Below are positions 1 to 10,877 of a stretch of DNA of 64,000 nt, piece after piece (position 1 is the stretch's first letter; every line of letters begins with the position of its first letter). The notes beneath the pieces were generated by a model. The model worked only from the letters and a program-made list of their open reading frames with translations. It searched no databases and had not been told where the DNA came from. The DNA is from Arachnopeziza araneosa (lineage: Eukaryota > Ascomycota > Leotiomycetes > Helotiales > Arachnopezizaceae). The position numbers and the translations under genes were made by a program. The stretch is taken from positions 90,369-154,368 of the forward strand of contig QYAI01000155.1 in the NCBI GenBank assembly GCA_003988855.1. The letters run 5' to 3'.

Positions 1-762
1 TCAGAAGCAGCGGAATTGACTTTCTATGGCTCAGAAGTCATCCACCACCTTACCATGGACCAGGTTATTCATGCCACGCCTCCGATTCAAATCCGGATCA
101 AAAATGTCAAAAATCCACGGGGTAACGGTACCATCGTCCTTCCAGATGCTAAGCATGCAAATGGTCATCTCTCATCACATTCTCGCTCCTCTTCCTCCCT
201 CTCCCTTACACCTAGGAAAACACCCAAACGTCCTACAGCCGTAACCATCAAAGACAAAATCTCCGTCATAAATGTCCATTCGAATAAACGGTCCATCTCG
301 CACGGCTTCTTCGCCAAAGTCTTCAGCATCCTCCACCGCAAAGCCATCTCCGTCGATCTGATCTCTACTTCTGAAGTCCACGTATCCATGGCCATTCACA
401 GCGCAAACATCTCAGAGAAAGAGTTAAATGAAGCAAAGGAAGAGCTGGAAGAGTGTGGAGAGGTCACTATCCTCCATAAAATGGCTATTCTTAGTTTAGT
501 TGGTGCCGAAATGAAGAATATGATTGGTGTTGCAGGGAGGATGTTTAGTACTTTGGGGGAGAATAATGTTAATATCGAGATGATATCACAAGGTATGTAT
601 TTTCAACCTTTTATTTCTTCCTTTCTGTCGTTTGTTTGGTATATTTACTAATAATTGTCAACAGGTGCAAGTGAAATCAATATCTCTTGCGTTATAGACG
701 CGTATGAAGCCACAAGAGCTATGAATATCCTACACACGAACCTCTTTACTTTCCTAGAATAA
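1..762 (+). CDS. HOM3: Aspartokinase, C-terminal part with two ACT domains (5' end outside window)
   Basis: Aspartokinase phosphorylates aspartate, the first step to threonine, methionine and isoleucine, in the cytosol. The frame is open from base 1, so the kinase domain lies to the left of the window. What remains is the regulatory tail: a Ser-rich low-complexity linker (about bases 150-235), then a first ACT domain (ISVINVHSNKRSISHGFF, followed by a FAKVFSIL helix) and a second ACT domain (AILSLVGAEMKNMIGVAGR, then NVNIEMISQGASEINISCVI). An intron at 593-664 (GTATGT...ACAG) splits the Gly codon of ISQGAS. Reading through it would stop early, while splicing restores the conserved end NLFTFLE-stop at 760-762. 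These paired ACT domains bind threonine for feedback inhibition in fungal enzymes (known of the family). No defect is seen in the visible part. Confidence 0.93.
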
Positions 763-2055
763 GAGCCCAACCTTTACAAAAAAAAAAGATTGCATAAAAT
801 CTAAAATTTAACAACCAAGATATTGAGGAAGAAATTTTGTAGATAGTGCCACTAGGGTGGATAGTGGATCGTGAATGATGGATTGTGGTTGGATAGGAAA
901 ACTGCATTTACATTTGCGTTTGCATCTGTTGGCTTGGAAAAGGAAGAGGCGTTTGCAGGTGATCTGGTTACAAAGTTAAATCATTGAGCATTTGATTGAC
1001 GTTGCTTGTTTTGCGACTAGTGTACGAGGGTAGGAGGAGCAGCCAATAAAATAAGAATCTCGTTAGCTTCCAGCCGACTCTCGATATGTATATTTCGGAA
1101 GAACGACTGAAGCAAGAACCTGGAGCAAAAACCGTGTGTTCGAAAGACCAGAAAGCAGTGTAAACAGCAAGCAATCTTCTCTATCTCCATGATCTTCTGC
1201 TGCTGTCCGTATTCCGTACTCCATGAATCTTCCCTTGTGTGTGTTCCTTGCTGTGTAGATGCATAGTAGGACCTCCTTTATAGAGAGTCCTCAACATGTG
1301 CTTCCACTAGCGAAATGGCCGAAAAATGACATGCATCCTAGAACCCCACTACACTAGGATTTGATCTTTTTAGACTTTTCATTCTAGGATCGAGAGAAGA
1401 GAGAGGGGGAAGAGAGAAAATAGGGGAGTGGGCGAGGCATGTGGTGGGTCAAGAAAAGAAGAGAAATCTGAGAAAGGAGATTTGAGAAAAGTATGATATA
1501 GAGGTGGAGAGGTATCGTATATTGCCGAATTGAATAGGACGAGATGCAAATATGTGCATCTGTTTATTTACATGCAATAGCAAGATTACATTACATGTGT
1601 CATTTTATCTCAGCTGCAGAGTGAAGAGGCTTCTCAAGGGAAATCGAAGAGTTTAAAATATTGCTCTGTAATTTCTTCATCCTTTGTGTTAACACTCGGA
1701 CTTTTATATTGTATGAATCTGCAAAGTAGAGGTTGTCGGCCTGTTAAGTCCGCTGGAGAAGCTTGGCGCATTTTTAAATCTGACCAGAGACCAGCATGCA
1801 CTGCGATTCATTAACTAGCAGATGAAGTTTTGAAAGTACCAGCCTGAAATCAACAACGAAACGTGGAAACGTGGAAACTTGGTACGAGAAATCCTATTTC
1901 TTGGCCCTCAAATGTTAGTCCTGATTGGGTTGTGACTGCAGGACAGGTTCTCACCTGACATCTCATTTTCCTCATTAAAGCGAAGGCAGCAGCTTTTGGA
2001 AAGATATTTCCAGGTTCTTAACTAGGAGCTTTGTTGTCAATAAATTCACGTTAAC
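763..2055. other. Intergenic, no gene seen
   Basis: An A-rich run (about 778-789) directly follows the aspartokinase stop and probably belongs to its 3' UTR. A purine-rich stretch (about 1389-1440) follows. No reading frame here resembles a protein family, and no RNA gene was recognised. Confidence 0.6.
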
Positions 2056-5000
2056 ATGTCGTCCAGTGAGGCTGCATCCAGAAAAGATGGAGAAGAGCGG
2101 CGCAGCTATCGCAGCCTCATTCCCTCCACTACTTCCAATAGAGACAGAGCGTCGAAATGGTCTCTTCCTCGTTGTGCAACCACCAAATGGACAGAAAGAA
2201 TCACTGGAGTGAGAAACCTCTCTGCCCTGATGATTGCCAGCTTACACGCGATGGTATTGTAGCAGTCCATGGCATGTATGATAACATCGTAAATAGTTGC
2301 ACATCGGCAAACACAGGAGCCTTTTGGTTGAGAGATTCCTCCCTCAATGTCTCCCCCGGGCTAGAGTGCTCTCTTTTGGGTGGGATGCTATGTTAAGTGG
2401 TGCCAGCACCGCGTCTTCTCCGTTCGTCGAGAATGCCGTGTTTTTGCTCAGTAAAATTAGGAGCTCTCGACAGGGAATTGTAAGTGCCTTGATTTTGTGA
2501 ATCCTTCATTACCTATACTCATTTCGATATATAGGAGGATAAACAACGGCCAATCATATTTTTAGCACACAGGACTGTGAACATTTTTCCTTCGGGTTGT
2601 TAAGACCTCTTTGTCTCAGGCAATTGTTAGTGCGGCTTCACATCCAAAAAGCTTCCCGCTTCCATCGAGTTGTGGCGTTCTTTTTTTTGGTAAGTCTTAG
2701 AATTGCGCGTAACAGCTGTCCACACTAAACTGTGGCATACTAATCTATGTTATCTAGGAACACTTCAAAATGGATCTTCTTCAGCCTCCTACGGAGCCAT
2801 AGCCACTAGAATGGCGAAAACCTTTAATATCAAGACTGTGGTTTCGTCTTCTTGGATAGAGAGTCTTAAGAAGAACTCAGTCACCTTGCAGAATCTTTCA
2901 AACAGTTTCCGATATGTGGCGCCGAACCTTGAGCTTGCAACATTCTACGAAACAGTTCCAACGAAATTTGCAGGAATCGAAGTAGAAGTAAGTTCATTGT
3001 AGTCTGTCATATAGCGCTTATTAACTTCCGCATCCAGGTAGTCGATGCGTCCAGCTCAAAACTGAACCTCCCGAATGAGCTGCAATTCGCTTTGCAAGCT
3101 TCGCACAGCAATTTAATAAGGTTTGACAGTCCTAAAGACCGAAACTTTCAAACCGTACTCTATGTTCTCAAAGATTTTTGTCACAAAATCCTCCAATTTA
3201 GCAGTCAATCATCGGAAGTTAATTCGAAACCTCCCATTTCTCCACCTTTAGGACCACCTGGATCTATTTTGACAGGAACTTCAGACGAATATTTGCTGAA
3301 TGTGGATGTTTTCTTGCTCTACAATAGCACGAAAGCCATATCAAGTTTTCTGAAAGATGATCTCAAAGATATCTTGGACCGTATTAACTCGCTTGTGCCT
3401 GTATTGCTCGATGGCGAGCCGCTACCGGAGTCCTCAAACGAAGCCAGAGTGGAAAAGGCTCGAACAGATAGCATGGTATGGATACATGTGCCTGTGAATA
3501 ATACTCATTGGGTCCATGTATGTCAATATTACTGATAATATTCAATGATTTACTCATGATTTATAGGACTGTCTGATGCGGATGGCCACGCTGCTTGATC
3601 TAAATCTCTCAATTACGAAACCGGAATTTTGGATCCCCAACGAAACGAAAGGCAAGAATGACATCCCTCATTCAAGATCCATGCTTCCATCCGTATTTTT
3701 CGACATTTGTGAGAAACCTTCAATTCCTAACCACCAGACTATTGCAGAACTGACAGAATTTCAAGCGAAGCCGAATATTGACGAAAATATCCGATTGCGA
3801 CCGTGTCAGCAATGGGCATTATATGTAGGTTTTTTCTTTTCCGTGAAGTGCGATGTCAGTTTTAATTTCTTTTCGGTATCAGCTCCCATATCTACACTGG
3901 AATATAATGAAATGTTTCCAAAAGCGAGAGAACTATATACGCAACGTATATCAGAAGAAATCAACACTCATTCCCACGGGCCTTGAAGAGCAAGCAAGAT
4001 CCGTCTACTTTATCATTAGAGACTTTCTTAATCTGGGGGCCTCTTTTCATCCTCGGCGAAGTCTTGATCAATTCTTTTATTCTCGACTTCCGGACACTTC
4101 TTCGCGGGACAGAGACCAAATAATCTCCAAGCATACTAGTGGATCGGAAGGAGGGACAAAAATAATTATGGTTGATCAACTGTGGCTATGGATACTGGAT
4201 TCAAAAGGATCTACAACTGATCTCTCGATCCAAATCACAGAATCTGAAGATGGATTGGTCGTGCAAAGTCAAAGAAAACCCCATTCTACTTTGGTCACTT
4301 TCTTTCCTGAGAAAGAGCCAGAAGGCGAGGAAGATAAAGTATACCCTCTTGCAAATCTAAAACAAGATATTGTGGACCGAATAACAGCATCGAACTCCAA
4401 GTACGACTCAGCATGGTTCTTGGCCGCCGTCGCTATCAAAGAAGCTGTGAACATTATGCTTGAAGTCCCATACGAATCTCTTAACTTCTTGGAAATCTTC
4501 CGAGAAGAAATTGGTAACGCCGTAAGTAATGCTGTTCTCATAATTATCCGTAGAATAAGAACTAGTCAAGCTGATCGGTATCGGCATGGCAGAGCGAACA
4601 GCAAACCTAATTCTTTCGAAAATTTCGTGATGGGCTCAACAACTCCTCAGCTCTCGAAAGTATAAAAGCGCAAAAGGTGGAGGAAATGAAATTAGTACTT
4701 GAAGTTGCTGACATAGTTGATGAGCTAAACACTTTGACCCGGCTTTTTGACGTACAAAAAGATACCCTGGACGAAGCATTGCCATATTTCCAGCTGAATG
4801 AATTGAATAATTCTTCGGAGGATAATGCTTCCACGATCAATATTGTCAAAGACTCAATAAAAGATGTCGAAGGTTACCGAATCCAAGTCAAGCGAATGAA
4901 AGAAGACGCAGAGAGAACATATCAGTCGGTACGAAGCCATGCCCGATACCCGAAGTAAATAATTATGATGCTGACACATCTTCCTGATAAAGCTTTTAAG

Positions 5001-5589
5001 TCTTCTGGATCTTTAACAGAGAGAAACGAATATTGACGAAGCACACGTAGCCGCAGAACAACTTGTGCACGCCAGAAAACAGGCAGATGCTACAAGCGCT
5101 CAATCTCAGATCCTCTTTCTCTTCACGGTTGTCACGATCATATTCGTAAGTTTTCACTCTTGTATACATGCTCAAGTACTGATTCTTTCACCTAGCTTCC
5201 ACTCTCATTCTTCACGTCATATTTTGGCATGAATGTAATTGAGCAGACTGGTCAAACAGGAGATCAGACTTTAAGACATGTGTGGACCATCATGGGTATT
5301 CACCAGAAACAACTTCAACTTGAGAGAAAAGTGCCAATAAGAGCAAGGTCCTACATCTGCCGGGATAATTCCACTTTGCTTGGTGAGCTCTATAATCATG
5401 TATCTTAGAAACAAGAGGAACCTGGAAAATAGACGAAATGAGGACGTCAAAGAATTCAGCAACGTGCAGGATGTTTTGCTTTCTGCAGAGAGTCGTACAT
5501 ATACTTCGTCGAGCAGCACTACGTCTTTGTGGAAGAGGAAAAAAGGAATCCAGCAAAAGAATGACGAGGAGAATGGTCGCAAAGGGTAA
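2056..5589 (+). pseudogene. Broken fusion: PGAP1-like alpha/beta-hydrolase domain plus CorA-like Mg2+-transporter domain
   Basis: The N-terminal part is the fungal DUF676/PGAP1-like hydrolase module: an IVAVHGM strand (about 2254-2276), WLRD followed by FLPQCLPRARVLSFGWDA, FFGTLQNGSSS in place of the usual FFGTPHRGS, and a closing FYETVP...ASHSNLIRF region. The C-terminal part is a fungal CorA-like domain: VDQLWLWIL (about 4170), a coiled-coil helix (KVEEMKLVLEVADIVDELN), TM1 ending LPLSFFTSYFGMN and TM2 GPTSAGIIPLCLVSSIIMYL, then a basic tail. Introns that fit: 2690-2757, 2988-3037, 3518-3566, 3825-3882, 4522-4592, 4929-5019, 5146-5195, 5296-5347. Three faults are visible. One base is missing at about 2334-2338 (WLRD and FLPQ lie in different frames). 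The GHSLGG nucleophile elbow at about 2565-2615 cannot be read in any frame. An in-frame TAA sits at 4608-4610 between SEQQT and FFRKFRDG. A weaker splice (GTAACG donor 4513, acceptor 4650) could skip that stop. The true start is not resolved; 2056 is only the first plausible ATG. Confidence 0.75.
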
Positions 5590-6019
5590 CTCCTCGGATT
5601 TGATTGAACAAAGCCAGGGCGATTGGAAAAATAAGACATGAAAGTTCTCTTTATAATTTCTATAAGAGGGTTTAAAGCATCAACTTCCTTGTACAGTTAT
5701 GTAATGGCAGAGTTCTAAAACGATTTTTTGTACACAGATAAAGCACCAATGGGGTCTACTTTCATACTTCAAAGTCAAATTTACCGTCTCGGAGAATTAG
5801 ATGGACAGTAGCTCCGGTAACGTATGCAAGAGCAAGGTTCTCCATGATGGTCAGGGGCTGACAGATTATCCGGGTGGTGTTTGAAAAGGAACCCCTCAAA
5901 TCCAAATCCTAACGAGATTCAAAATCTTATCTTGCAAAGATACAAGCACTTCCGTTACCCAAGGCCACGTATTTCAAAACTTACCATATTGCTAAGACTC
6001 AATTAACTACTGTCAAAAC
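5590..6019. other. Intergenic, no gene seen
   Basis: This stretch lies between the CorA-like pseudogene and the next hydrolase. It should hold the promoter of the gene starting at 6020, but no specific element was recognised. Confidence 0.6.
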
Positions 6020-6805
6020 ATGGCTCACGTCTCTCAAGTCCAAACACCCGGCATTAACTGGCACGTCGAACAAGCTGGTTCCGGCCCTCATATTCTCCTC
6101 ATCCCCTCTGGCGAAGGCGACTGCCACTGTTTTAGCAAAATCTCTTCCCTCCTCTCCTCAAGCTTCACCGTAACCACCTTCGACATGCCAGGATTCTCAC
6201 GCTCTTCCTGCGACCCGTCCGCCCTAGAGAACCTCACACCCACAATCGTTGCTACTCAAATCATCTCTCTCATGGATGCGCTAAACATCACTACCACTAC
6301 AGTATATGGAAGCAGTTCTGGTGGTGTCGTAGCATTTGCCATGCTCTCCGCCTACGAGCCAAGAGTTGAACGGATCATCATCCACGAAGTTCCCTTCCAC
6401 ACCCTGCCTGTACTTAGAGCGTGGATTCCGCTCCCAGAATCCGAGTATCCCATGATCATCGCCAAATGCCAAGACATCTTTGCGAACCATATGAATGAGG
6501 ATAAGGCTGCTTGGGAAGGCCTTGGCCGCGATTATCATGCGAGGCTCGAAGGGAATTTCATCACGTGGATTAAGAAGTATCCGGCTATGGTCGACTCGAT
6601 GGAGTGGGATCTGGAAGGGCTGAAGAGGAACAAAGAGAGGGTTCATTGGTCCGTCGGGAAATTGATGCCTATGGGGATGTTTGTTGATAATGTGATTTTG
6701 GCGACGGAGTTGGGCATTAAGCTTGAGTTGTTGGATTCCATGCATTTTCCCCAGGTTAGTATCCCAGAAGTATTGGCAGAATATATTAAAAAGAGTTGCG
6801 GTTGA
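6020..6805 (+). CDS. Alpha/beta-hydrolase fold protein, 261 aa
   Basis: A single-exon cytosolic enzyme of the alpha/beta-hydrolase superfamily. The first ATG gives a full-length family member: strand ILLIPSGEGD (oxyanion loop, residues 25-34), FDMPGFSRSS (54-63), the nucleophile elbow YGSSSGG (96-102, Ser99), and the catalytic His in DSMHFPQ (His242). The short spacing and lack of a signal peptide fit the small-molecule esterase/lyase-like hydrolases near menH or haloperoxidase types. The substrate cannot be told from sequence. It has no introns, unlike most genes nearby. No disruption is seen. It lies between two CorA-like genes on the same strand, but shared function is only a guess. Confidence 0.88.
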   Translation: MAHVSQVQTPGINWHVEQAGSGPHILLIPSGEGDCHCFSKISSLLSSSFTVTTFDMPGFSRSSCDPSALENLTPTIVATQIISLMDALNITTTTVYGSSSGGVVAFAMLSAYEPRVERIIIHEVPFHTLPVLRAWIPLPESEYPMIIAKCQDIFANHMNEDKAAWEGLGRDYHARLEGNFITWIKKYPAMVDSMEWDLEGLKRNKERVHWSVGKLMPMGMFVDNVILATELGIKLELLDSMHFPQVSIPEVLAEYIKKSCG

Positions 6806-7410
6806 GATGTGGAATGCTGTCTGCGCTGCTTGCTTGTAGAATGATGACTCATTACAACACTATTTATGAATTTCACACAAGTTTCATTCATTTGTTACTA
6901 TTTGAACAAATCACAAGAATGAAACTCCGCTTACTATTGAGAGACTACGGGACGCTCAGATATTTCGGTTCAAAGATACTCGGACTATCTTATTGCGAAT
7001 CTCAGGACCCGCACGGTATGGACCTTCTTTCCCTTCTAGACTTGTTCAGCTTTTCAGCGTGGCGCCGTATGCCGTGTTTGTGCAGTCGATTAAAGCAAGG
7101 TGGGTGGTCTTGGCATCAGCCCCCGAAAGCCTGATCTCCAGCGTAGTCCAATTACTTCTTCATTTGACCAATATTCTATTCTGATCTTTGGACGCCTTCC
7201 TGCAGGAAAGAGAGAAAACAGTTCTGATGACCATCCTTATCTTGCACTTCTTATTCTCTTCTTCTTATGGATTGGCCATGGCTTTGGTTACACAATGCAG
7301 CCTCATCCCTCTTAAATGGCCCCCACTTCCGCGCCTATTCAGTTAAAATCCGCTCTCAGTCCAGATAACCTTGGTAGTTTGTCAATCACTTTATCTCTCT
7401 GGTATCAATA
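6806..7410. other. Intergenic, no gene seen
   Basis: Short open frames in this stretch have no family character and overlap each other. It should contain the promoter for the gene at 7411. Confidence 0.6.
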
Positions 7411-9466
7411 ATGTGCGATAATTTCGGAGCTGAGCGAGTCAAAGACAAAGAATTTGCTCGTGAACCCACAGGAAATTCATGCAATATCTATCATGTCCAT
7501 CAAGAAGGGTCGGTTTTTTGTCAAGCTGAAGAACCAATCAAAGATACTGGAAGTGAAGATAGAAACAGGAGGACAACTTGTAAGCAAGACCGCTTAACAT
7601 TGGTGTACGCTATCACTGGTGCAGAACACAAATCGATTCTTGATTTGACAAATATTGTAGACACCTCCCAACATCTTGTGTCCGAGTTTTCGATCCCAAG
7701 CCTATTGTTGGAAATACGGAGGGCTATACCTTACCACGGTTGAAATCACCCGAGCCCGAACCTTTACCTTCGTACTTCAAAGCCCAGATGTTGGGTATTT
7801 GTAACGATTGTGGTTGCAAAAGTGAGATAGTATGGCGTGGCTTTCAAAAGCCCGAGTCACATTTCGATGCCTGTTTTAGATATTATGACGGCAATAAGAA
7901 GAACAAGCCGAACGGAAGATGTTTCCTCAAATGTAAGTCTTTTAACTGAATTCGAGAACAATACTGATGATGACAGTCTACTCTCTTCGATTGCCATACC
8001 TATCCCAGCAAAGCTTGACACTGTCTGTCGTGCAACATATTAGAGCTGAAGGTCATCAATTTATACCAGCTCAAGGGGGGAATAGAACAAATCGAGAGCA
8101 TATTTTTGCATTTATTACTGGGCTGATGACTGCTGATCTCGGAGATCTTCTGACAGATCTGTTCAAGCGGTGGCAAGATGTCCCTCAAGATCATCATCTG
8201 ACAGCAAGCACTGGAATGACAACAATACTTTTCCTCGCCGCAACGCTCTTCAAGTACGGCAGTATTGTCAAAGACAGTATCATCATTACATTCTATGATT
8301 TAATTGAATGTGATGAGCAGCTCCGAACGGCAGTCAAGAAGTTGAGGCTGAAAAATAATCCTGACGGTGTCGAAGACGTCACTCTCGAGATCGAAGAAGT
8401 GAACGAGAAGCTTATCAACATGAACATAGATCTTATTGGTACCCGATCAACAATGCACTTTCTATCGGAAAGCGCAAATTACCTGGTGAACCGAGTTTCG
8501 GTCTTCGAGGACTCGGTTATGGGATGCCTCGACGACTCTATGACGCGTTTACGGCTGGAAAATGAGTTTCACAAGCTGGACTGCCATAAAGAGATGATTC
8601 GGGACAAAGATAAATTGGAAATGGTAAGGAAGGCTATGGATCAGTACAAGGTAGACATTGAAGCACTGAAACAGCACATCGATGTTACTGTTGGGATGGT
8701 GGGTAAACAGACCAATCCTATATGGATCCAGATAAACTAATATGCCTTTGTAGTTGCAAAACGTGATCGCCCAGAAAGACAGCACCATCCAGCTTGGAAT
8801 CATGGCGAATACCGATAGAGATGGCTGGAAGATGAAAATCATTTCCGTCCTGACCATTTGCCTTCTACCAGCAACATTCATGGCAGTGAGTCGAATAATG
8901 GATCAATCAAATTCGGAGAGTAGTCTAACAGATGTCAGATTTTTCTTACGACTCCGATGTTTAATTGGGACTCTGAAGAGGACGCCGCTTCGCGTAAACA
9001 GAACTGGAAGATATACTGGAAGGCTACAGGGCCAACTACCGGCCTACTGATAACAGGACTGATCATCGTTTCAAATCCAGCATTTTTTATCAAGCTGATA
9101 ACTAATTTGACACCAAAACGGCTCCGGAACAAGGATACCGGTTTATACGGGAGAATGATGAGAAGGCTTCAGATGTTGGACAATCGTGAGAGAGCGAAGG
9201 AGAAAGCGGCAAGTTTCTCTCCATCTACTACATTCAATTCAAAGACGAATAGAGGCAACCCCATCATGCCCAATACCGACTCTCGACCCAATACAGACAT
9301 AAATTCCACAGAAGGAAGATCTCGAAACCGTGTTGAATTTGCGAACAATCTTTCGAGCTCTAGCACAAATAAGGACTCTCTCTTCTTGAACAAGTCTTCT
9401 TGGTTCAAATCACCTTTCTCAACAAAGGAGAAAGAAGATGAAGATCAACCAGTGCTTCCTAAATAA
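7411..9466 (+). CDS. CorA-like membrane protein (second of three), frame interrupted near 7740
   Basis: A fungal CorA-like protein of the type whose two C-terminal helices follow a long coiled region. Exons join across introns 7933-7976 (44 nt), 8699-8753 and 8886-8938, all GT-AG and in phase. The body has helices such as LRTAVKKLRLKNN and SANYLVNRVSVFEDSV, then the family block DSTIQLGIMANTDRDGWKMK, TM1 IISVLTICLLPATFMA running into IFLTTPMFNW (the usual place of LFSMNMFNW), and TM2 WKATGPTTGLLITGLIIV. A polar Ser/Asn-rich tail of about 130 residues follows. The frame changes at 7735-7745: HG-TGA in the first frame, KSPEPEPLPSYFK in the next. One missing G (HGW-KSP) would explain it. A 44-nt intron 7739-7782 with a poor donor GTTGAA is the alternative. 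The GMN motif is replaced by P-M-F, so magnesium transport is doubtful; these domains also occur as modules in fungal NLR-like proteins. Confidence 0.68.
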
Positions 9467-10103
9467 AAATAATCTGTCTCTATACTATGATTATTGATGC
9501 GTCTAACTTTCTTCCGTATGGTCATGATTCTACTGTTTTGGGAAAATTTCTGAATATCAATTCCTGGCTAAGGGGATATCTTGTGCGTAAATAATGTTAC
9601 TCAGGTAGTCAAGTAATGCAGAATCTGGCAACCCTTTGAAAAGACGTCAGCAGAGCACTCAGGAACCAATATGATTTAGTTCCCATTCGGCTCTGCCTGC
9701 GAAAGCTGTCAACTCTACACGATTATATTCATGGGCACCAAGTCGGCTCCTAAGAGAGCCCAAACAGGAACGCCCAAAAAGTTACATCCTTCAACCCCTC
9801 AAAGCAGATTCTTCTTGTAATATTATAGAAGGATTTATAACCATATGTAAGGGATAAATAAATGGAGTACAACTGTTATAGAATTGGGAAGGAGCAGCTG
9901 AAAAGCATGCATAAAAAAGGGTTTCACGTCAGATTCTCTTCTGAAGAATCAACATCCTTTTACCCACCCATCAATATCAAACCTTTTTTCTCTCACCCAC
10001 CTTACCTGAGCTGGGTGAGCAACTTGAGCAAAACAGTCCCCACTTTTCACACACACATCTTGAGTAATAAGCTGCTGTAGCGCTTTATAGGTAGTAAAAT
10101 GAA
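9467..10103. other. Intergenic between convergent CorA-like genes
   Basis: The genes on both sides point towards this stretch. It contains a perfect 8-bp inverted repeat, CTCACCCA (9992-9999) and TGGGTGAG (10012-10019), around a 12-nt loop. Nothing else was recognised. Confidence 0.55.
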
Positions 10104-10877
10104 TTAAACTAGAATATAGCGTTGAATAAGAGAATGAATTGTTTCCATTATTCCTTCGGCAAACGCAGCCCATTTTCTCCAACTCGTTGTCATAAGGAAA
10201 AGAGATATGAGGAAGATTGGGATTGTAGAGCTGGCCCACACCCACCACCCATTAGCAGGGTGTGTGAATTCAATAAAGTTCATTCCAAACACAGAGCTCA
10301 TAAATGCCAGTGGCACATAGACGGCAGCGAGGACAGTGAACTTATAGACGCGCTTTCCTTGTTCAATGCCAGCCCTTGCCTCTGCTAAGCCAGCTTTGTT
10401 AGTCACTATATTTAATTCTTGCTCGCACCGGCTCCTCAACTCGTAAGCACGGTTCAGCAGATATAGAAAATCTCTTTCCAAAGATTTCCATTTCGCGTTG
10501 GTACACTCGTTTGTCGACGACGGCCAATCAAGAAGCTCTCGATCAGCAATGAAATCCCTGGTCTCACAGATCTGTTGGGAAACTCGTTGGAGAAGTCTCG
10601 TGAAAAAGATCAGGTTTGTTTGCACATCCTCCTCAAAACCTTGTTCAGAGTCTGTCAAGCTCGTCCCGCCCTGGGCGATAACAGCGTCGACATTAGATGT
10701 GATTGTGTCTAGCAATTGCATTTTGGATGCTGAGGCGAATGAAAACAATTCGTAAAGTGCATATAACGGATCTGTACAAAGAATCCGATGGTCCAAGGAA
10801 CTTCCATAAAGTCTCGAAAGTATGGAGGCTGTCTGAGGTAGGCGTCCATAGCCACCCTCGCTGATCTGTTGCTGTAC
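10104..10877 (-). CDS. CorA-like membrane protein (third), C-terminal part with GMN motif
   Basis: On the minus strand a frame open from about 10877 to the stop at 10104 encodes the C-terminal half of a fungal CorA-like protein: a helical cytoplasmic region (SFASASKMQLLDTITSNV, then FFTRLLQRVSQQICETRDFI), a coiled segment ending EARAGIEQGKRVYK, TM1 FTVLAAVYVPLAFMSSVFGMNF with the diagnostic GMN, and TM2 WVWASSTIPIFLISLFLM. In bacterial and mitochondrial CorA/Mrs2 the GMN loop is the ion selectivity filter (known). The family normally has a longer N-terminus. Upstream coding on this strand probably lies in exons between 10900 and 11920, but I could not link them with confidence. Hence the 5' border is where the frame opens, not a start codon. 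Confidence 0.75.
   Translation of the reverse strand, partial: VQQQISEGGYGRLPQTASILSRLYGSSLDHRILCTDPLYALYELFSFASASKMQLLDTITSNVDAVIAQGGTSLTDSEQGFEEDVQTNLIFFTRLLQRVSQQICETRDFIADRELLDWPSSTNECTNAKWKSLERDFLYLLNRAYELRSRCEQELNIVTNKAGLAEARAGIEQGKRVYKFTVLAAVYVPLAFMSSVFGMNFIEFTHPANGWWVWASSTIPIFLISLFLMTTSWRKWAAFAEGIMETIHSLIQRYILV

Noticed and set aside
6281..6745. 154-codon antisense frame in the alpha/beta-hydrolase gene
   Set aside because: The plus strand holds a complete hydrolase with catalytic motifs; the antisense frame is a shadow.
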